Shown: positions 53,170-61,358, counted from the first letter of the stretch. The stretch is 64,000 nucleotides of DNA from an uncultured Agathobaculum sp. (GCA_944384725.1 CALWUJ010000003.1:62001-126000), one strand, 5' to 3'. Notes: generated by a model not told the origin, from the letters alone. Translations and numbers: made by a program.

Positions 53170-53201
53170 GTCAAAAAACAAAGGCGGGCGTTCGCCCGCC
53201 T
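53170..53201 (-). terminator. terminator between EIIB and nagB
   Basis: AGGCGGGCG/CGCCCGCCT (53182-53190 with 53193-53201), two-base loop; TTTGTTTTTTGA follows on the minus strand. It ends only about 35 bases before the nagB ATG. Confidence 0.82.
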
Positions 53202-53255
53202 CAGCTGCTTGAGGAACACCCGCGCTTCCCGTTCCAGCAGGAAGGCAGGCTTTTT

Positions 53256-53516
53256 TTATTGCGCCAGCTTTTCCATCTCCCGCGCGAGCCTTTGCACGCC
53301 CGCGCCGATCACCACATGCACTTCCCCGTCTGCCCGGCGCAGCACACCCGCGGCACCCGCCGCGCGCAGCCCCGCTTCGTCCACCGCTGCGGAATCCCGC
53401 AGGCAAAGACGCAGACGCGTCATGCAGGAATCGATGGAAAGCACGTTATCCCGTCCGCCGACCGCCGCCAGCATCGCAGCGGCGCATCCGGCGACACCGG
53501 TTTCCGATAACTGCAC
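53256..53516 (-). CDS. stand-alone PTS EIIB domain, glucose/GlcNAc family
   Basis: An 86-residue EIIB of the glucose superfamily, with phosphocysteine C31 in SIDSCMTRLRL, followed by LRAAGAAGVLRRADGEVHVVIG as in the family fold. It accepts phosphate from EIIA and passes it to sugar through a EIIC; no EIIC or EIIA gene is adjacent, so a partner elsewhere or a regulatory role is needed. The start is probably a GTG at 53516, just nine bases after the HPr stop, with a poor ribosome site. Confidence 0.83.
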   Translation of the reverse strand: MQLSETGVAGCAAAMLAAVGGRDNVLSIDSCMTRLRLCLRDSAAVDEAGLRAAGAAGVLRRADGEVHVVIGAGVQRLAREMEKLAQ

Positions 53517-53525
53517 GAATGAATC

Positions 53526-53783
53526 TTACAGATTATCCTGCAAGAACTTCTGGAGCGCTGCTGCTGCCTCTGCTTCGTCCACGCCCTCGATGGTCAGCTT
53601 GACCGTGTCGCCCTTCTTGACGCCCATGCTCATAACGCCCATGATGCGCTTTGCGTCAACTTCCTTATTCGGGCCGGCGATCTTGATGGAAGCCTTGAAC
53701 TTTGCAGCCTCCCTCACCAGCATGCCTGCCGGGCGCGCGTGGATGCCGAGTTCGTCCTTAATGGTGTACTGTACGGTTTTCAT
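53526..53783 (-). CDS. HPr-family phosphocarrier protein lacking Ser46
   Basis: An 85-residue HPr. The active histidine is H15 (LGIHARPAG). At position 46, where Gram-positive HPr has the regulatory Ser (typically KSIMGVMS), this one has Arg: the segment reads AKRIMGVMSMGV. It should still carry phosphate on H15 but cannot be phosphorylated at residue 46 by HPr kinase. It may be a paralogue of a second, normal HPr. First gene of the HPr-EIIB-nag unit behind a RAT leader. Confidence 0.93.
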   Translation of the reverse strand: MKTVQYTIKDELGIHARPAGMLVREAAKFKASIKIAGPNKEVDAKRIMGVMSMGVKKGDTVKLTIEGVDEAEAAAALQKFLQDNL

Positions 53784-53960
53784 AACTACATTTTCCTTTC
53801 TATCTTGTCTTTGTGAACATAACTTACTGCGCTTTGTGCTGCATCAGCAAACCATCGCCGCTGCCACGGTCTTTTCCGGCAAAGTATGTCCTTTCCACCG
53901 CAAAACCATACGGAAATCCGCATCGCAAAATAACTGGAAAAGCGGCTGCATACGCCCCGG

Positions 53961-54030
53961 AAAACAAAAAGAACCAAACTCCTGCACCGCCGAGTATCCC
54001 TTTTTCAGGCCGGCCGCGAGAAATTTGGTT
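53961..54030 (-). terminator. conditional terminator in the HPr leader, overlapping the RAT
   Basis: On the minus strand AACCAAATTTCTC (54030-54018) pairs with GGAGTTTGGTT (53982-53972), followed by CTTTTTGTTTT. Its first arm shares AACC (54030-54027) with the RAT, so the two are mutually exclusive. Confidence 0.78.
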
Positions 54031-54055
54031 TTGCCCGCCAACACGGTAACAATCC
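54027..54055 (-). promoter_or_regulatory. RAT-type ribonucleic antiterminator (LicT/SacY-like)
   Basis: A 29-base sequence on the minus strand starting GGATTGTTACCG (54055-54044) and ending GCGGGCAAAACC (54038-54027). It keeps the two conserved blocks of known RATs, GGATTGTTAC and GGCAAAACC, at the usual spacing. It begins about 29 bases after the expected transcript start. Confidence 0.85.
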
Positions 54056-54090
54056 AATCACAACGAAAACGATGTTCACTTGTTGTTAAT

Positions 54091-54119
54091 ATTGTAACAA
54101 ACAGGAAGCGCTTTTTCAA
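54091..54119 (-). promoter_or_regulatory. promoter of the HPr-EIIB-nag leader
   Basis: TTGAAA (54119-54114), 17-base spacer, TACAAT (54096-54091) on the minus strand; start near 54084, about 300 bases before HPr. Confidence 0.8.
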
Positions 54120-54268
54120 GCCAATACCACCCGCCCAAACTGCCAGAAAATTCGTCCACTTTTTGTGCAGCTCATACAAAGCGCTGATATTCTGCCGCAA
54201 AGCTTTTGACGCAGCCGGTCTTTTTTGCTATCCTAAATCGGGAACAACAGAAAGCGAGGCGCAAAAAT

Positions 54269-54634
54269 ATGCAGATCGACGGCAATGAGCTTGCCATTTT
54301 GCAGGACAAGTTGGATCGTGAGGGCAAAAAAGAGGAAGCATGGCGCATCAAACAGGAATTCCTGCGTCAGGTGCGCGAGGCGGGTGACCACTGTCCCTGC
54401 CGTCAGCCCTGTCCGCACCACGGCAACTGTTTTGAATGCGTGACCATCCACCGCGGACATCGCGATCATTTGCCGATGTGCCTGTGGGATATGGTCAATG
54501 AACGCATCGCTGCGCTCAGCCACATCACGGAAGGCACTTTGCGGGATTACGAGGATAGTAAAGCCGCGGAAGCGGCGTCCGGCTGCGCAGACTGCTGTGG
54601 TTGCACCGGCTGCGGAGAATCAGCAAAAGACTAA
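54269..54634 (+). CDS. Cys-rich protein, DUF6485-like
   Basis: A 121-residue soluble protein. A helical N terminus (about 1-40) is followed by a cysteine/histidine cluster CPCRQPCPHHGNCFECVTIH and DHLPMCLWDM, resembling the short clostridial DUF6485 proteins, then a C-terminal CADCCGCTGCG. It probably binds zinc or an Fe-S cluster. AAGCGAGG precedes the ATG at 54269; an earlier ATG at 54206 is unsupported. Function unknown. Confidence 0.78.
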   Translation: MQIDGNELAILQDKLDREGKKEEAWRIKQEFLRQVREAGDHCPCRQPCPHHGNCFECVTIHRGHRDHLPMCLWDMVNERIAALSHITEGTLRDYEDSKAAEAASGCADCCGCTGCGESAKD

Positions 54635-54648
54635 ACGCTCAGCAAGGA

Positions 54649-54676
54649 AAGGGACGCGCCCCGCGCGTCCCCTTTT
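54649..54676. terminator. terminator between convergent genes
   Basis: GGGACGCG/CGCGTCCC (54651-54658 with 54664-54671) followed by CTTTTT; it lies between the Cys-rich gene and pth. Confidence 0.82.
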
Positions 54677-54682
54677 TCGTGT

Positions 54683-55321
54683 TCAGATGCGTTTTCCGTT
54701 GAATTTCTGCGCTGCCGCAGGACAGCCCTCGGCAATGATGCAGGCGGCTGCGTCCACCGCATCCGCACAGGCCTTGTCGATGGCCTTCTGCTCGTCCTCC
54801 GTGAACTTGCTCAGCACCCATGCGGCGAGGTCGTACTCCGGATGCGGCTTTTTGCCCACCCCGATCTTGACGCGCGGAAAATCCTCGCTGCCGAGGTGGT
54901 AAATGATGTTTTTCAGGCCGTTCTGCCCGCCTGCCGAGCCTTTCGGACGCACGCGCAGCGTGCCCACATCGAGCGAAACATCGTCCGACAGCACGATAAT
55001 GCGCTCAACCGGGATTTTATAAAACGCAGCCGCGTCGCGCACCGCCTCGCCCGACAGGTTCATAAACGTCTGTGGCTTCATCAGCAGCACGCGTGCACCG
55101 CCGAGCGTTGCTTCTCCCACGACTGCCTTGAACTTCATTTTGTCGATCCGGCATCCGGTGCGCGCGCAATAGCTTTCCAGCGCGCGGAAGCCCGCATTGT
55201 GGCGGGTGTTGTCGTACTTGCTGCCCGGATTGCCCAGCCCGACGATCAGCCACTCGATTGGCTGCGCCGACGCTGCGGCTTTCTGCTCGTCGAGCTTTTT
55301 GAAAATATCGAATACTGACAT
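54683..55321 (-). CDS. pth: peptidyl-tRNA hydrolase
   Basis: A 212-residue enzyme that frees peptides from dropped-off peptidyl-tRNA. The family start LIVGLGNPGSKYDNTRHNAG appears about 25 residues later than in most Pth proteins, with the catalytic His in NTRHN (H41) and Asn in GNPG; later FMNLSG and SDDVSLD. The 25-residue extra N terminus (MSVFDIFKKLDEQKAAASAQ...) follows GGAG and looks real. Length is otherwise normal. Confidence 0.94.
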   Translation of the reverse strand: MSVFDIFKKLDEQKAAASAQPIEWLIVGLGNPGSKYDNTRHNAGFRALESYCARTGCRIDKMKFKAVVGEATLGGARVLLMKPQTFMNLSGEAVRDAAAFYKIPVERIIVLSDDVSLDVGTLRVRPKGSAGGQNGLKNIIYHLGSEDFPRVKIGVGKKPHPEYDLAAWVLSKFTEDEQKAIDKACADAVDAAACIIAEGCPAAAQKFNGKRI

Positions 55322-55337
55322 GGTTCCACTCCAAAAC

Positions 55338-55375
55338 AAAGCGCCTCCCCCGCAGGGAGGCGCTTTTTCTTTTTT
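55338..55375 (-). terminator. terminator of the fakA-like gene
   Basis: AAAGCGCCTCCC/GGGAGGCGCTTT (55338-55349 with 55355-55366), GTTTTGG on the minus strand after it and a longer T-run on the plus strand. Confidence 0.82.
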
Positions 55376-57020
55376 ATTCTACCGATAAAATATAATAATA
55401 CACCGGCTGTCCGCCGTCGATGACCGAAATCTCCAGATCCTTGTTTTCCTTGCGCAGCAGCGCTTCTACTTCAGCCGCCTGCTCCGCCGAAACGCCTTCG
55501 CCGTAGATCACCGTGGCAAATGCGCTGTCCTCGTGCACCATCTCGCGCACCAGCTTTTTCAGCACTGAGCTTTCGCGTCCGCTCGCACACAGCTTGCCCT
55601 CGCTTAAGGAAAGATACTCGCCCTGCTTGATCTTCTTGCCGTCAAACTCACTGTCCCGCGCGGCGTAGGTCACCTGACCGCTGCGCACGTGGGCAGCTGC
55701 GTCGCGCATCGCCTGCACCAGCAGGCTTTCGTCCTCCTCATCCGGGTCGACCGCCAGCATCGCGGAAATACCCTGCGGCAGGGTCTTGGTCGGCACAACG
55801 ACCACCTTTTTCTCCTCAGACAGGTGCACCGCCTGCTCTGCCGCCATAATAATGTTTTTGTTGTTGGGCAGCACGAACACGATCTCCGCCGGAACTGCGT
55901 CCACCGCGCGCACAATATCGTCGGTCGAGGGGTTCATGGTCTGACCGCCCTGCACGACGACGTCGACCCCCAGATCGGTGAACACGTTCTTAAGGCCCTC
56001 GCCCGCAGCAACCGCAACAAAGCCGTATTTCTTCTCCGCCGGAACGATCACGCGCTCAGCCGGTTCATCCGCCGTGCCCTCGATCACCTTGGCGGTGTGC
56101 TGCTCACGCATGTTCTCGATCTTGACCGTCAGCAGCGGGCCGAACTTGAGGCCTTCTTCGAGCGCCTTGTTCGGCTGGTCGGTATGCACATGCACCTTGA
56201 CGATATCGTCATCCTCAACGACCACCAGACTGTCACCGATGTCGTTCAGGATCGACCGCAAGCGGCCGACGTTGCGCGCCTTATCCTTGCGCGCAGCGAT
56301 AAATTCGGTGCAGTAGGTAAAGGTGATATCCTCATCCGCGATCGCAGCGAAATCCGCTGCTGCCTTAGTCGGCTCGGCAGCTGTGCGCTCCTTGTGAATG
56401 CCGCGCAGCGCGTCCAGCATGCCTTCGAGGATGGTCAGGTAACCGAAGCCACCTGCATCCACCACGCCCGCCTTTTCCAGCACGGGATTCTGATGCACGG
56501 TTTCCTCCAACGCCTGCCGTCCGCAGGTCAGCACGGTTTCCAGCACCTGCTCCGCCGAAAGCTCCGGCTCGGCCTGGCAGGCTTCCACCGCATGCTGCGC
56601 AGACACGCGCGACACGGTCAAAATCGTGCCCTCTGCCGGCTTCATGACCGCCTTATAGGCGGTCTCCACGCCCTCGCGCAGCGCCAGCGCCAGTTCACGG
56701 CCGCCCGCTTCACTGTTTTCGCGCAGCTTCTTCGCCGCACCGCGGAACAGCAGCGACAAAATAACGCCCGAATTGCCGCGCGCACCGCGCAGCAGTGCGG
56801 AAGCCGTCGTATCGACCGCCTTTGCCAGCGTCGGCTCAGTCAGCTTTTCCATCTCGGTCATTGCCGAAGCCATGGTCATGGACATATTGGTGCCCGTATC
56901 GCCGTCCGGCACAGGGAACACATTCAGTTCATTGACCTGTTCCTTTTTTTCGGCAATGGCAAGCGCACCCTCGATCACCATGGACTGAAACAGCGCGCCG
57001 TTTATTTTCTGATCTGCCAT
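55374..57020 (-). CDS. DAK2/FakA-like fatty acid kinase subunit
   Basis: A 548-residue protein of the YloV/FakA type. The DhaL (DAK2) domain (about 1-200) binds ATP-metal through NVFPVPDGDTGTNMSMTM (aspartates 39 and 41) and GNSGVILSLLFRGAA. A middle domain and the C-terminal DAK-associated domain follow. FakA phosphorylates fatty acids bound to a FakB partner. The Asp23-like gene lies 37 bases upstream, a pairing also seen in Bacillus (yloU-yloV). Confidence 0.92.
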   Translation of the reverse strand: MADQKINGALFQSMVIEGALAIAEKKEQVNELNVFPVPDGDTGTNMSMTMASAMTEMEKLTEPTLAKAVDTTASALLRGARGNSGVILSLLFRGAAKKLRENSEAGGRELALALREGVETAYKAVMKPAEGTILTVSRVSAQHAVEACQAEPELSAEQVLETVLTCGRQALEETVHQNPVLEKAGVVDAGGFGYLTILEGMLDALRGIHKERTAAEPTKAAADFAAIADEDITFTYCTEFIAARKDKARNVGRLRSILNDIGDSLVVVEDDDIVKVHVHTDQPNKALEEGLKFGPLLTVKIENMREQHTAKVIEGTADEPAERVIVPAEKKYGFVAVAAGEGLKNVFTDLGVDVVVQGGQTMNPSTDDIVRAVDAVPAEIVFVLPNNKNIIMAAEQAVHLSEEKKVVVVPTKTLPQGISAMLAVDPDEEDESLLVQAMRDAAAHVRSGQVTYAARDSEFDGKKIKQGEYLSLSEGKLCASGRESSVLKKLVREMVHEDSAFATVIYGEGVSAEQAAEVEALLRKENKDLEISVIDGGQPVYYYILSVE

Positions 57021-57057
57021 TTAATTAACTCTCCCCAAATTCTTTTTTGGCCGCGCG

Positions 57058-57408
57058 TCAGTCCGCACGGATGCTCTCAACATAGATATCCACGTTCTTC
57101 ACGTCTACGCCGGTCAGGCGCTCAACGTGGTAGCGCACCTCACTGATGATCGAGCGGCAAACGGTTGCGATGTTCACACCGTGTTCGACCGCGATGTGCA
57201 GGTCAATATTCACGCCGCCGTCCGGCGCTTCGGTCACCTTGACGCCGCGCGACTGGTTTTCGCGCCCGAGCAGATGCGCCAGCCCGTCCGACATGGAGCG
57301 GATGGTCATGCCCTTCACACCGAAGCACGAAGAGGCCGCATAGCCTGCAATGCCTGCCATCACCTCGTTTGTGATTTCGATATATCCAAGATCGGTCTTG
57401 ATCGTCAT
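57058..57408 (-). CDS. Asp23/Gls24-family alkaline-shock-like protein
   Basis: A 116-residue protein beginning MTIKTDLGYIEITNEVMAGI and containing VNIDLHIAVEHGVNI and the ending VERLTGVDVKNVDIYVESI, typical of the small YloU/Asp23 family. These coat the inner membrane face or respond to envelope stress; the role is not settled. The ATG at 57408 follows GGGAGGG. It precedes the fakA-like gene, as in Bacillus. Confidence 0.92.
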   Translation of the reverse strand: MTIKTDLGYIEITNEVMAGIAGYAASSCFGVKGMTIRSMSDGLAHLLGRENQSRGVKVTEAPDGGVNIDLHIAVEHGVNIATVCRSIISEVRYHVERLTGVDVKNVDIYVESIRAD

Positions 57409-57636
57409 AGAAAAAACCCTCCCTGCGATCGTTTGATGCGTTTTGCGTGCAAACGCCCTGCACGGCGCAGCGCCGTCCGGACGATTCCTGTTTATATGAT
57501 ATAACAAAACCGACCCAAATACAAGCAAACCGGTTATTTTTTTGCGGATGGCCTGACGAAAATCCAAACAATCTGCGAGAAAATGTACGGTATTTCTGTT
57601 TTTCACAATTGTTTCCGTTTTTTCACAAACAAATGT

Positions 57637-57665
57637 TTGCTTTCTTGCCCAATTTAGGGTATAAT
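57637..57665 (+). promoter_or_regulatory. promoter of lexA
   Basis: TTGCTT (57637-57642), 17-base spacer, TATAAT (57660-57665). Confidence 0.78.
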
Positions 57666-57676
57666 AAAGAAAATTA

Positions 57677-57690
57677 CGAACGTATGTTCC
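57677..57690. promoter_or_regulatory. LexA (SOS) box
   Basis: CGAACGTATGTTCC matches the Gram-positive LexA operator CGAACN4GTTYC exactly and lies at the predicted transcript start of lexA, so lexA should repress itself. Confidence 0.93.
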
Positions 57691-57718
57691 GAAAAGCAAT
57701 AGCAAGGAGTGCGTCCCT

Positions 57719-58309
57719 ATGAAAAAAATCTCCGCCAAACAGCAACGGATTTTGGATTATATCAGCGAATTTTCTCTCGAGCACGGGTATCCCCCCTCGG
57801 TGCGCGAGATCTGCGCAGAAATGAACCTGCGCTCGCCCTCGACCGTGCACGCTCATCTGAAAAAATTGCAGGAGGCAGGCTATCTTGAGCCCAGCGAACA
57901 CAAATCCCGTGCGCTGACCCCGGTTTCCGGCCCATCCATGGTCACGCGCGTGCCCATTCTCGGCCGCGTCACCGCCGGTATGCCCATCCTCGCAGTCGAA
58001 GAGCACGTCGGCTATGTCCCGTTTGAGCCGGCGGCAAGCGGCGGGGAGTATTATGCCCTGCGCATCCGCGGCGACTCGATGATCGGCGTGGGCATTATGG
58101 ACGATGATCTGGTGATCGTCCGGCAGGACATGCAGGCCAGAAGCGGCGATATCGTCATTGCGCTTCTGGAGGATGAAGCCACCTGCAAAACGCTCAACAT
58201 TACGCCGGACGGCGTATGGCTGATGCCGGAAAATCCCGCTTATCCCCCGATCGACGGCAACGGCTGCCAGATTCTCGGCGTGGTCAAGGCGGTTTACCGC
58301 GAATATTAA
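57719..58309 (+). CDS. lexA: LexA repressor
   Basis: A 196-residue SOS repressor. The winged helix (about 1-65) begins ISAKQQRILDYISEF with PPSVREICAEMNLRSPSTVH as the recognition region. The self-cleavage site is A86-G87 in VTAGMP, with the catalytic Ser at 120 (GDSMIG) and Lys at 157 (ATCKTL). RecA-filament-driven cleavage inactivates it. AAGGAG lies nine bases before the ATG. recG follows 65 bases after. Confidence 0.97.
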   Translation: MKKISAKQQRILDYISEFSLEHGYPPSVREICAEMNLRSPSTVHAHLKKLQEAGYLEPSEHKSRALTPVSGPSMVTRVPILGRVTAGMPILAVEEHVGYVPFEPAASGGEYYALRIRGDSMIGVGIMDDDLVIVRQDMQARSGDIVIALLEDEATCKTLNITPDGVWLMPENPAYPPIDGNGCQILGVVKAVYREY

Positions 58310-58374
58310 AACATTTTCGATTGCGTTCTTGCCGATGGTGACCCAAAGGTTGACAGCGCGGTAAGGAGGAAGGT

Positions 58375-60423
58375 ATGCCCGCACTGGAGGACAGCATCCG
58401 CTTTGTCAAAGGCGTTGGCCCGAAAAAGGCGGCTTTGTTTGAAAAACTGCATATCCGCACGCTGCGCGACGCGCTGGAAACCTATCCGCGCGATTACGAA
58501 GATCGCACAAAAATCACCCCCATTGCGGACATTGCGGAAGATGGCAAGTATGCCGTCCGTGCGGTCGTCGGCACGGAGCCGAAAACCACCCATATCCGCA
58601 AAGGCATGACGCTGGTCAAATGCACGATCTTCGACGAAAGCGGCTCACTGCCCGTCACCTATTTCAACAATCCTTATGCCGCAGCGCTGCTGCACGTCGG
58701 GCAGGAATATGTGTTTTACGGGCGTGTACAGATGAACGGGCATGCGCGCATGCTGGTTTCGCCGCAATCGGAAAAGGTCGTGCCCGACGCAGAGCACCCC
58801 GGCCGCATCGTGCCGGTCTATCCGCTGACCGCAGGGCTGTCCCAGCGCGACATGGCGCGTGTGACCGAAGCGGCGCTGGACGCAGTGCCGGGCGACTGGC
58901 CCGACCCTCTGCCTGAGGTGCTGCGCGCGCGGTACAATCTGCCGGACGCTGCCGACGCGCTGGCTGCCATCCACCGGCCGCAATCCGCGCAGGATGTGAC
59001 CGACGCGCGCCGACGCATGGTGTTCGAGGAGCTGTTTTTGCTGTGCTGCGGCTTGCAGCAGCTCAAAGAGCGCCGAAAAGCTGAAAATGGAATTGCGTTT
59101 GAACGCATCAGTCAATCTACATGGGATTTCTGGGACTGCCTTCCGTTTATGCCCACGAAAGCTCAAATCCGAGCGATTGAAGATATTTGCGAAGATTGCG
59201 CCTCCGGCCGTCCGATGAACCGGCTGGTACAGGGCGACGTTGGCTCAGGCAAGACCATTGTCGCCGCCGCGCTGTGTGCGCTCGCCGCGAAAAGCGGATT
59301 TCAGGCCGCTTTCATGGCACCAACCGAAATTCTCGCCGCGCAGCACGCGGAAACGCTTGCGCCATTGCTGGAAAAGCTCGGCATTACCTGTACGCTGCTG
59401 ACCGGTTCGATGAACGCAGCGCAAAAGCGCGCGGCCCTCGCTGCCATCGAAAGCGGCGCGGCGCAGGTCGTGATTGGTACACACGCGCTCATTCAGCAGA
59501 GCGTAACCTTCCACCAGCTGGGCGCGGTCGTGGCTGATGAGCAGCACCGTTTCGGCGTAGCGCAGCGCGCTGCGCTGTCCTCAAAGGGACAAACCCCTCA
59601 TGTGCTGGTCATGTCGGCAACGCCCATCCCGCGCACACTTGCGCTCATCCTATATGGCGACCTTGACGTGTCCGTGCTCGATGAAGTCCCGCCCGGCCGT
59701 CAGCCGGTCGAGACGTATGCCGTGGGCGAGAACATGCGAAAACGCATCACCGCCTTTATCGATAAGCAGATCGGGCAAGGCGGGCAGGTTTATGTCGTGT
59801 GTCCGCTGGTCGAAGAAGGCGAAATGAACCTCAAAAGCGCCGAGCAGCACGCGGTCGACCTGCAAAAAGCACTGCCGCACCGACGTGTCGCGGTGCTGCA
59901 TGGGCGCATGAAAAGCGCGGAGAAGGAGCGCGTCATGCAGGCGTTTGCCGCACAGGAATATGATATTCTGGTCGCTACGACTGTCATTGAGGTCGGCGTG
60001 GACGTGCCGAACGCCAATCTGATGGTCGTCGAGGACGCAGACCGCTTCGGCCTGTCCCAGCTGCACCAGCTGCGCGGACGCGTCGGACGCGGCACACGGC
60101 AATCCTACTGCATTTTCTTCGGCGCGGACAAAGGCCAGACCGCGCGCGAACGACTGAAAATCCTGTGTAAAACGAACGACGGCTTTGAGGTTGCGCGCGC
60201 CGACCTGTCGCAGCGCGGCCCGGGCGACTTTTTCGGGCGGCGGCAGCACGGTTTGCCCGCACTGCACGTTGCCGACCCGATTGCCGACCTCGCGCTCATG
60301 CAGAGCGCGCGCGAAGAAGCTGAGCAGATTTTACAGGCTGACCCACAGCTTGAAGGCTATCCCGAACTGCGCGCGCGTGTGCACCGCATGTTCGAGGAGC
60401 GAGACGATGAAGCGTTCAACTAA
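58375..60423 (+). CDS. recG: ATP-dependent DNA helicase RecG
   Basis: A 682-residue fork-remodelling helicase. An N-terminal wedge/OB region (about 1-200) is followed by the SF2 motor: Walker A GDVGSGKT from residue 287, DEQH from 388, SATPIPRTLAL and the terminal QLHQLRGRVGRG. It reverses stalled replication forks and branches junctions. AAGGAGG precedes the ATG. lexA-recG adjacency suggests SOS control of recG. Confidence 0.97.
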   Translation: MPALEDSIRFVKGVGPKKAALFEKLHIRTLRDALETYPRDYEDRTKITPIADIAEDGKYAVRAVVGTEPKTTHIRKGMTLVKCTIFDESGSLPVTYFNNPYAAALLHVGQEYVFYGRVQMNGHARMLVSPQSEKVVPDAEHPGRIVPVYPLTAGLSQRDMARVTEAALDAVPGDWPDPLPEVLRARYNLPDAADALAAIHRPQSAQDVTDARRRMVFEELFLLCCGLQQLKERRKAENGIAFERISQSTWDFWDCLPFMPTKAQIRAIEDICEDCASGRPMNRLVQGDVGSGKTIVAAALCALAAKSGFQAAFMAPTEILAAQHAETLAPLLEKLGITCTLLTGSMNAAQKRAALAAIESGAAQVVIGTHALIQQSVTFHQLGAVVADEQHRFGVAQRAALSSKGQTPHVLVMSATPIPRTLALILYGDLDVSVLDEVPPGRQPVETYAVGENMRKRITAFIDKQIGQGGQVYVVCPLVEEGEMNLKSAEQHAVDLQKALPHRRVAVLHGRMKSAEKERVMQAFAAQEYDILVATTVIEVGVDVPNANLMVVEDADRFGLSQLHQLRGRVGRGTRQSYCIFFGADKGQTARERLKILCKTNDGFEVARADLSQRGPGDFFGRRQHGLPALHVADPIADLALMQSAREEAEQILQADPQLEGYPELRARVHRMFEERDDEAFN

Positions 60424-60424
60424 G

Positions 60425-60459
60425 AGAGGGAGAAACCGAACCGGTTCTCCCTCTTTTTC
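60425..60459. terminator. terminator between recG and the EamA gene
   Basis: AGAGGGAGAA/TTCTCCCTCT (60425-60434 with 60445-60454) with inner pairs, TTTTT after it on the plus strand. Confidence 0.82.
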
Positions 60460-61358
60460 TATTCTTTTGTCGTTTTATTTGTGCCGTCGCGTTCGGACAA
60501 CACCAGACCGCCGAGCGCGAGCACGGTACCCAGCCACATGGACGGCGTCATCGTTTCGTGCAGGATGAGTGCGGAACTGATGATCGTCACGATCGGGGTC
60601 GCGTAGATATATGCACTGGTGCGCACCGGTCCGAGCAGGAACACCGCACGGTTCCACGTCACAAAGCAGGTCGCAGATGCGCCAAGCCCCAGAAACAGCA
60701 GGTTTGCCAGATGCATCGGTTCCAGCCATGCCGTCGGCCCTGCCGGGAAGCCCTCCAAAAACGCGGGGATGAGCAGGAACAAAAGCCCATAGCCAAACAC
60801 ACGGCAGGTCAGCGGCACAGTGGCATACCCCGCCGCACCCAGATGCCGAATCAGTACAGAGTATACGCCCCAGACCAGTGCCGCGCCCACGCCGAGCAGC
60901 GCGCCCAACGGGCTGAAATGCAGCTCGCTCACGCCCGCAAGCGAAACAAGCGCCACACCCGCCATCGCACAGACAAAGCCGCAGAAAAACCAGCGGCCGA
61001 GCTTCTCATGCAACAAAAGCGCGGCGAACAACGCGGTAAACAGCGGCGCCGCTGCCACGATAATGCCGACAAGCGAGGCGGATATGTAGGTCAGCGCAAT
61101 GTTCTCCATCAGAAAATACAGCGTCACGCCTGTCAGACCCGCCAGCGCAAACAGAATTTCATGCTTTTTTTCCTTGGCGCGCATCCAGCCGCGCGAGGCG
61201 ATCAGCAGCGCCACAAACCCAAGCGCAAAGCGCGTGACCATGATTTCCACCGGCGAAAAGGTGCGCAGCAGCACCTTGGTTGAAACAAATGTCGTACCCC
61301 AGACCATCACGGTGAACGCACCGAGCAGATGGCCCTGCAACACATGATTTTTCTCCAT
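60459..61358 (-). CDS. EamA/DMT-superfamily transporter (second)
   Basis: A 299-residue protein with about ten membrane helices in two EamA halves: HLLGAFTVMVWGTTFVSTKV at the start and LGALLGVGAALVWGVYSVLI at the start of the second half. Substrate unknown; it is only distantly similar to the transporter at 12.9 kb. The ATG at 61358 is eight bases after AGGAGG; an ATG two codons earlier (61364) is too close to the ribosome site. Confidence 0.9.
   Translation of the reverse strand: MEKNHVLQGHLLGAFTVMVWGTTFVSTKVLLRTFSPVEIMVTRFALGFVALLIASRGWMRAKEKKHEILFALAGLTGVTLYFLMENIALTYISASLVGIIVAAAPLFTALFAALLLHEKLGRWFFCGFVCAMAGVALVSLAGVSELHFSPLGALLGVGAALVWGVYSVLIRHLGAAGYATVPLTCRVFGYGLLFLLIPAFLEGFPAGPTAWLEPMHLANLLFLGLGASATCFVTWNRAVFLLGPVRTSAYIYATPIVTIISSALILHETMTPSMWLGTVLALGGLVLSERDGTNKTTKE

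Larger units (their letters stand above)
53784..54268. other. 485-bp stretch: leader of the HPr unit and upstream DNA
   Basis: It contains the HPr promoter (54091-54119), the RAT (54027-54055) and its terminator (53961-54030). About 176 bases of leader between the terminator and HPr show no clear feature; the upstream 54120-54268 part holds the start region of the Cys-rich protein. A frame of 118 codons on the minus strand (53844-54200) runs through the RAT and is not taken as a gene. Confidence 0.7.
57409..57718. other. 310-bp divergent intergenic region between the Asp23-like gene and lexA
   Basis: Holds the lexA promoter and SOS box on the plus strand (next entries) and a weak candidate minus-strand promoter TTGGGT-16-TATAAA (57518-57491). 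The rest is AT-rich and shows no reading frame of note. Confidence 0.65.

Noticed and set aside
53165..53260. A possible third copy of the six-hairpin element before nagB
   Set aside because: Only a GGCGGGC-type hairpin is shared; the other five stems are absent, so it is treated as a plain terminator.
53844..54200. 118-codon minus-strand frame upstream of HPr
   Set aside because: It runs through the promoter, the RAT and its terminator. The regulatory reading explains the sequence better.
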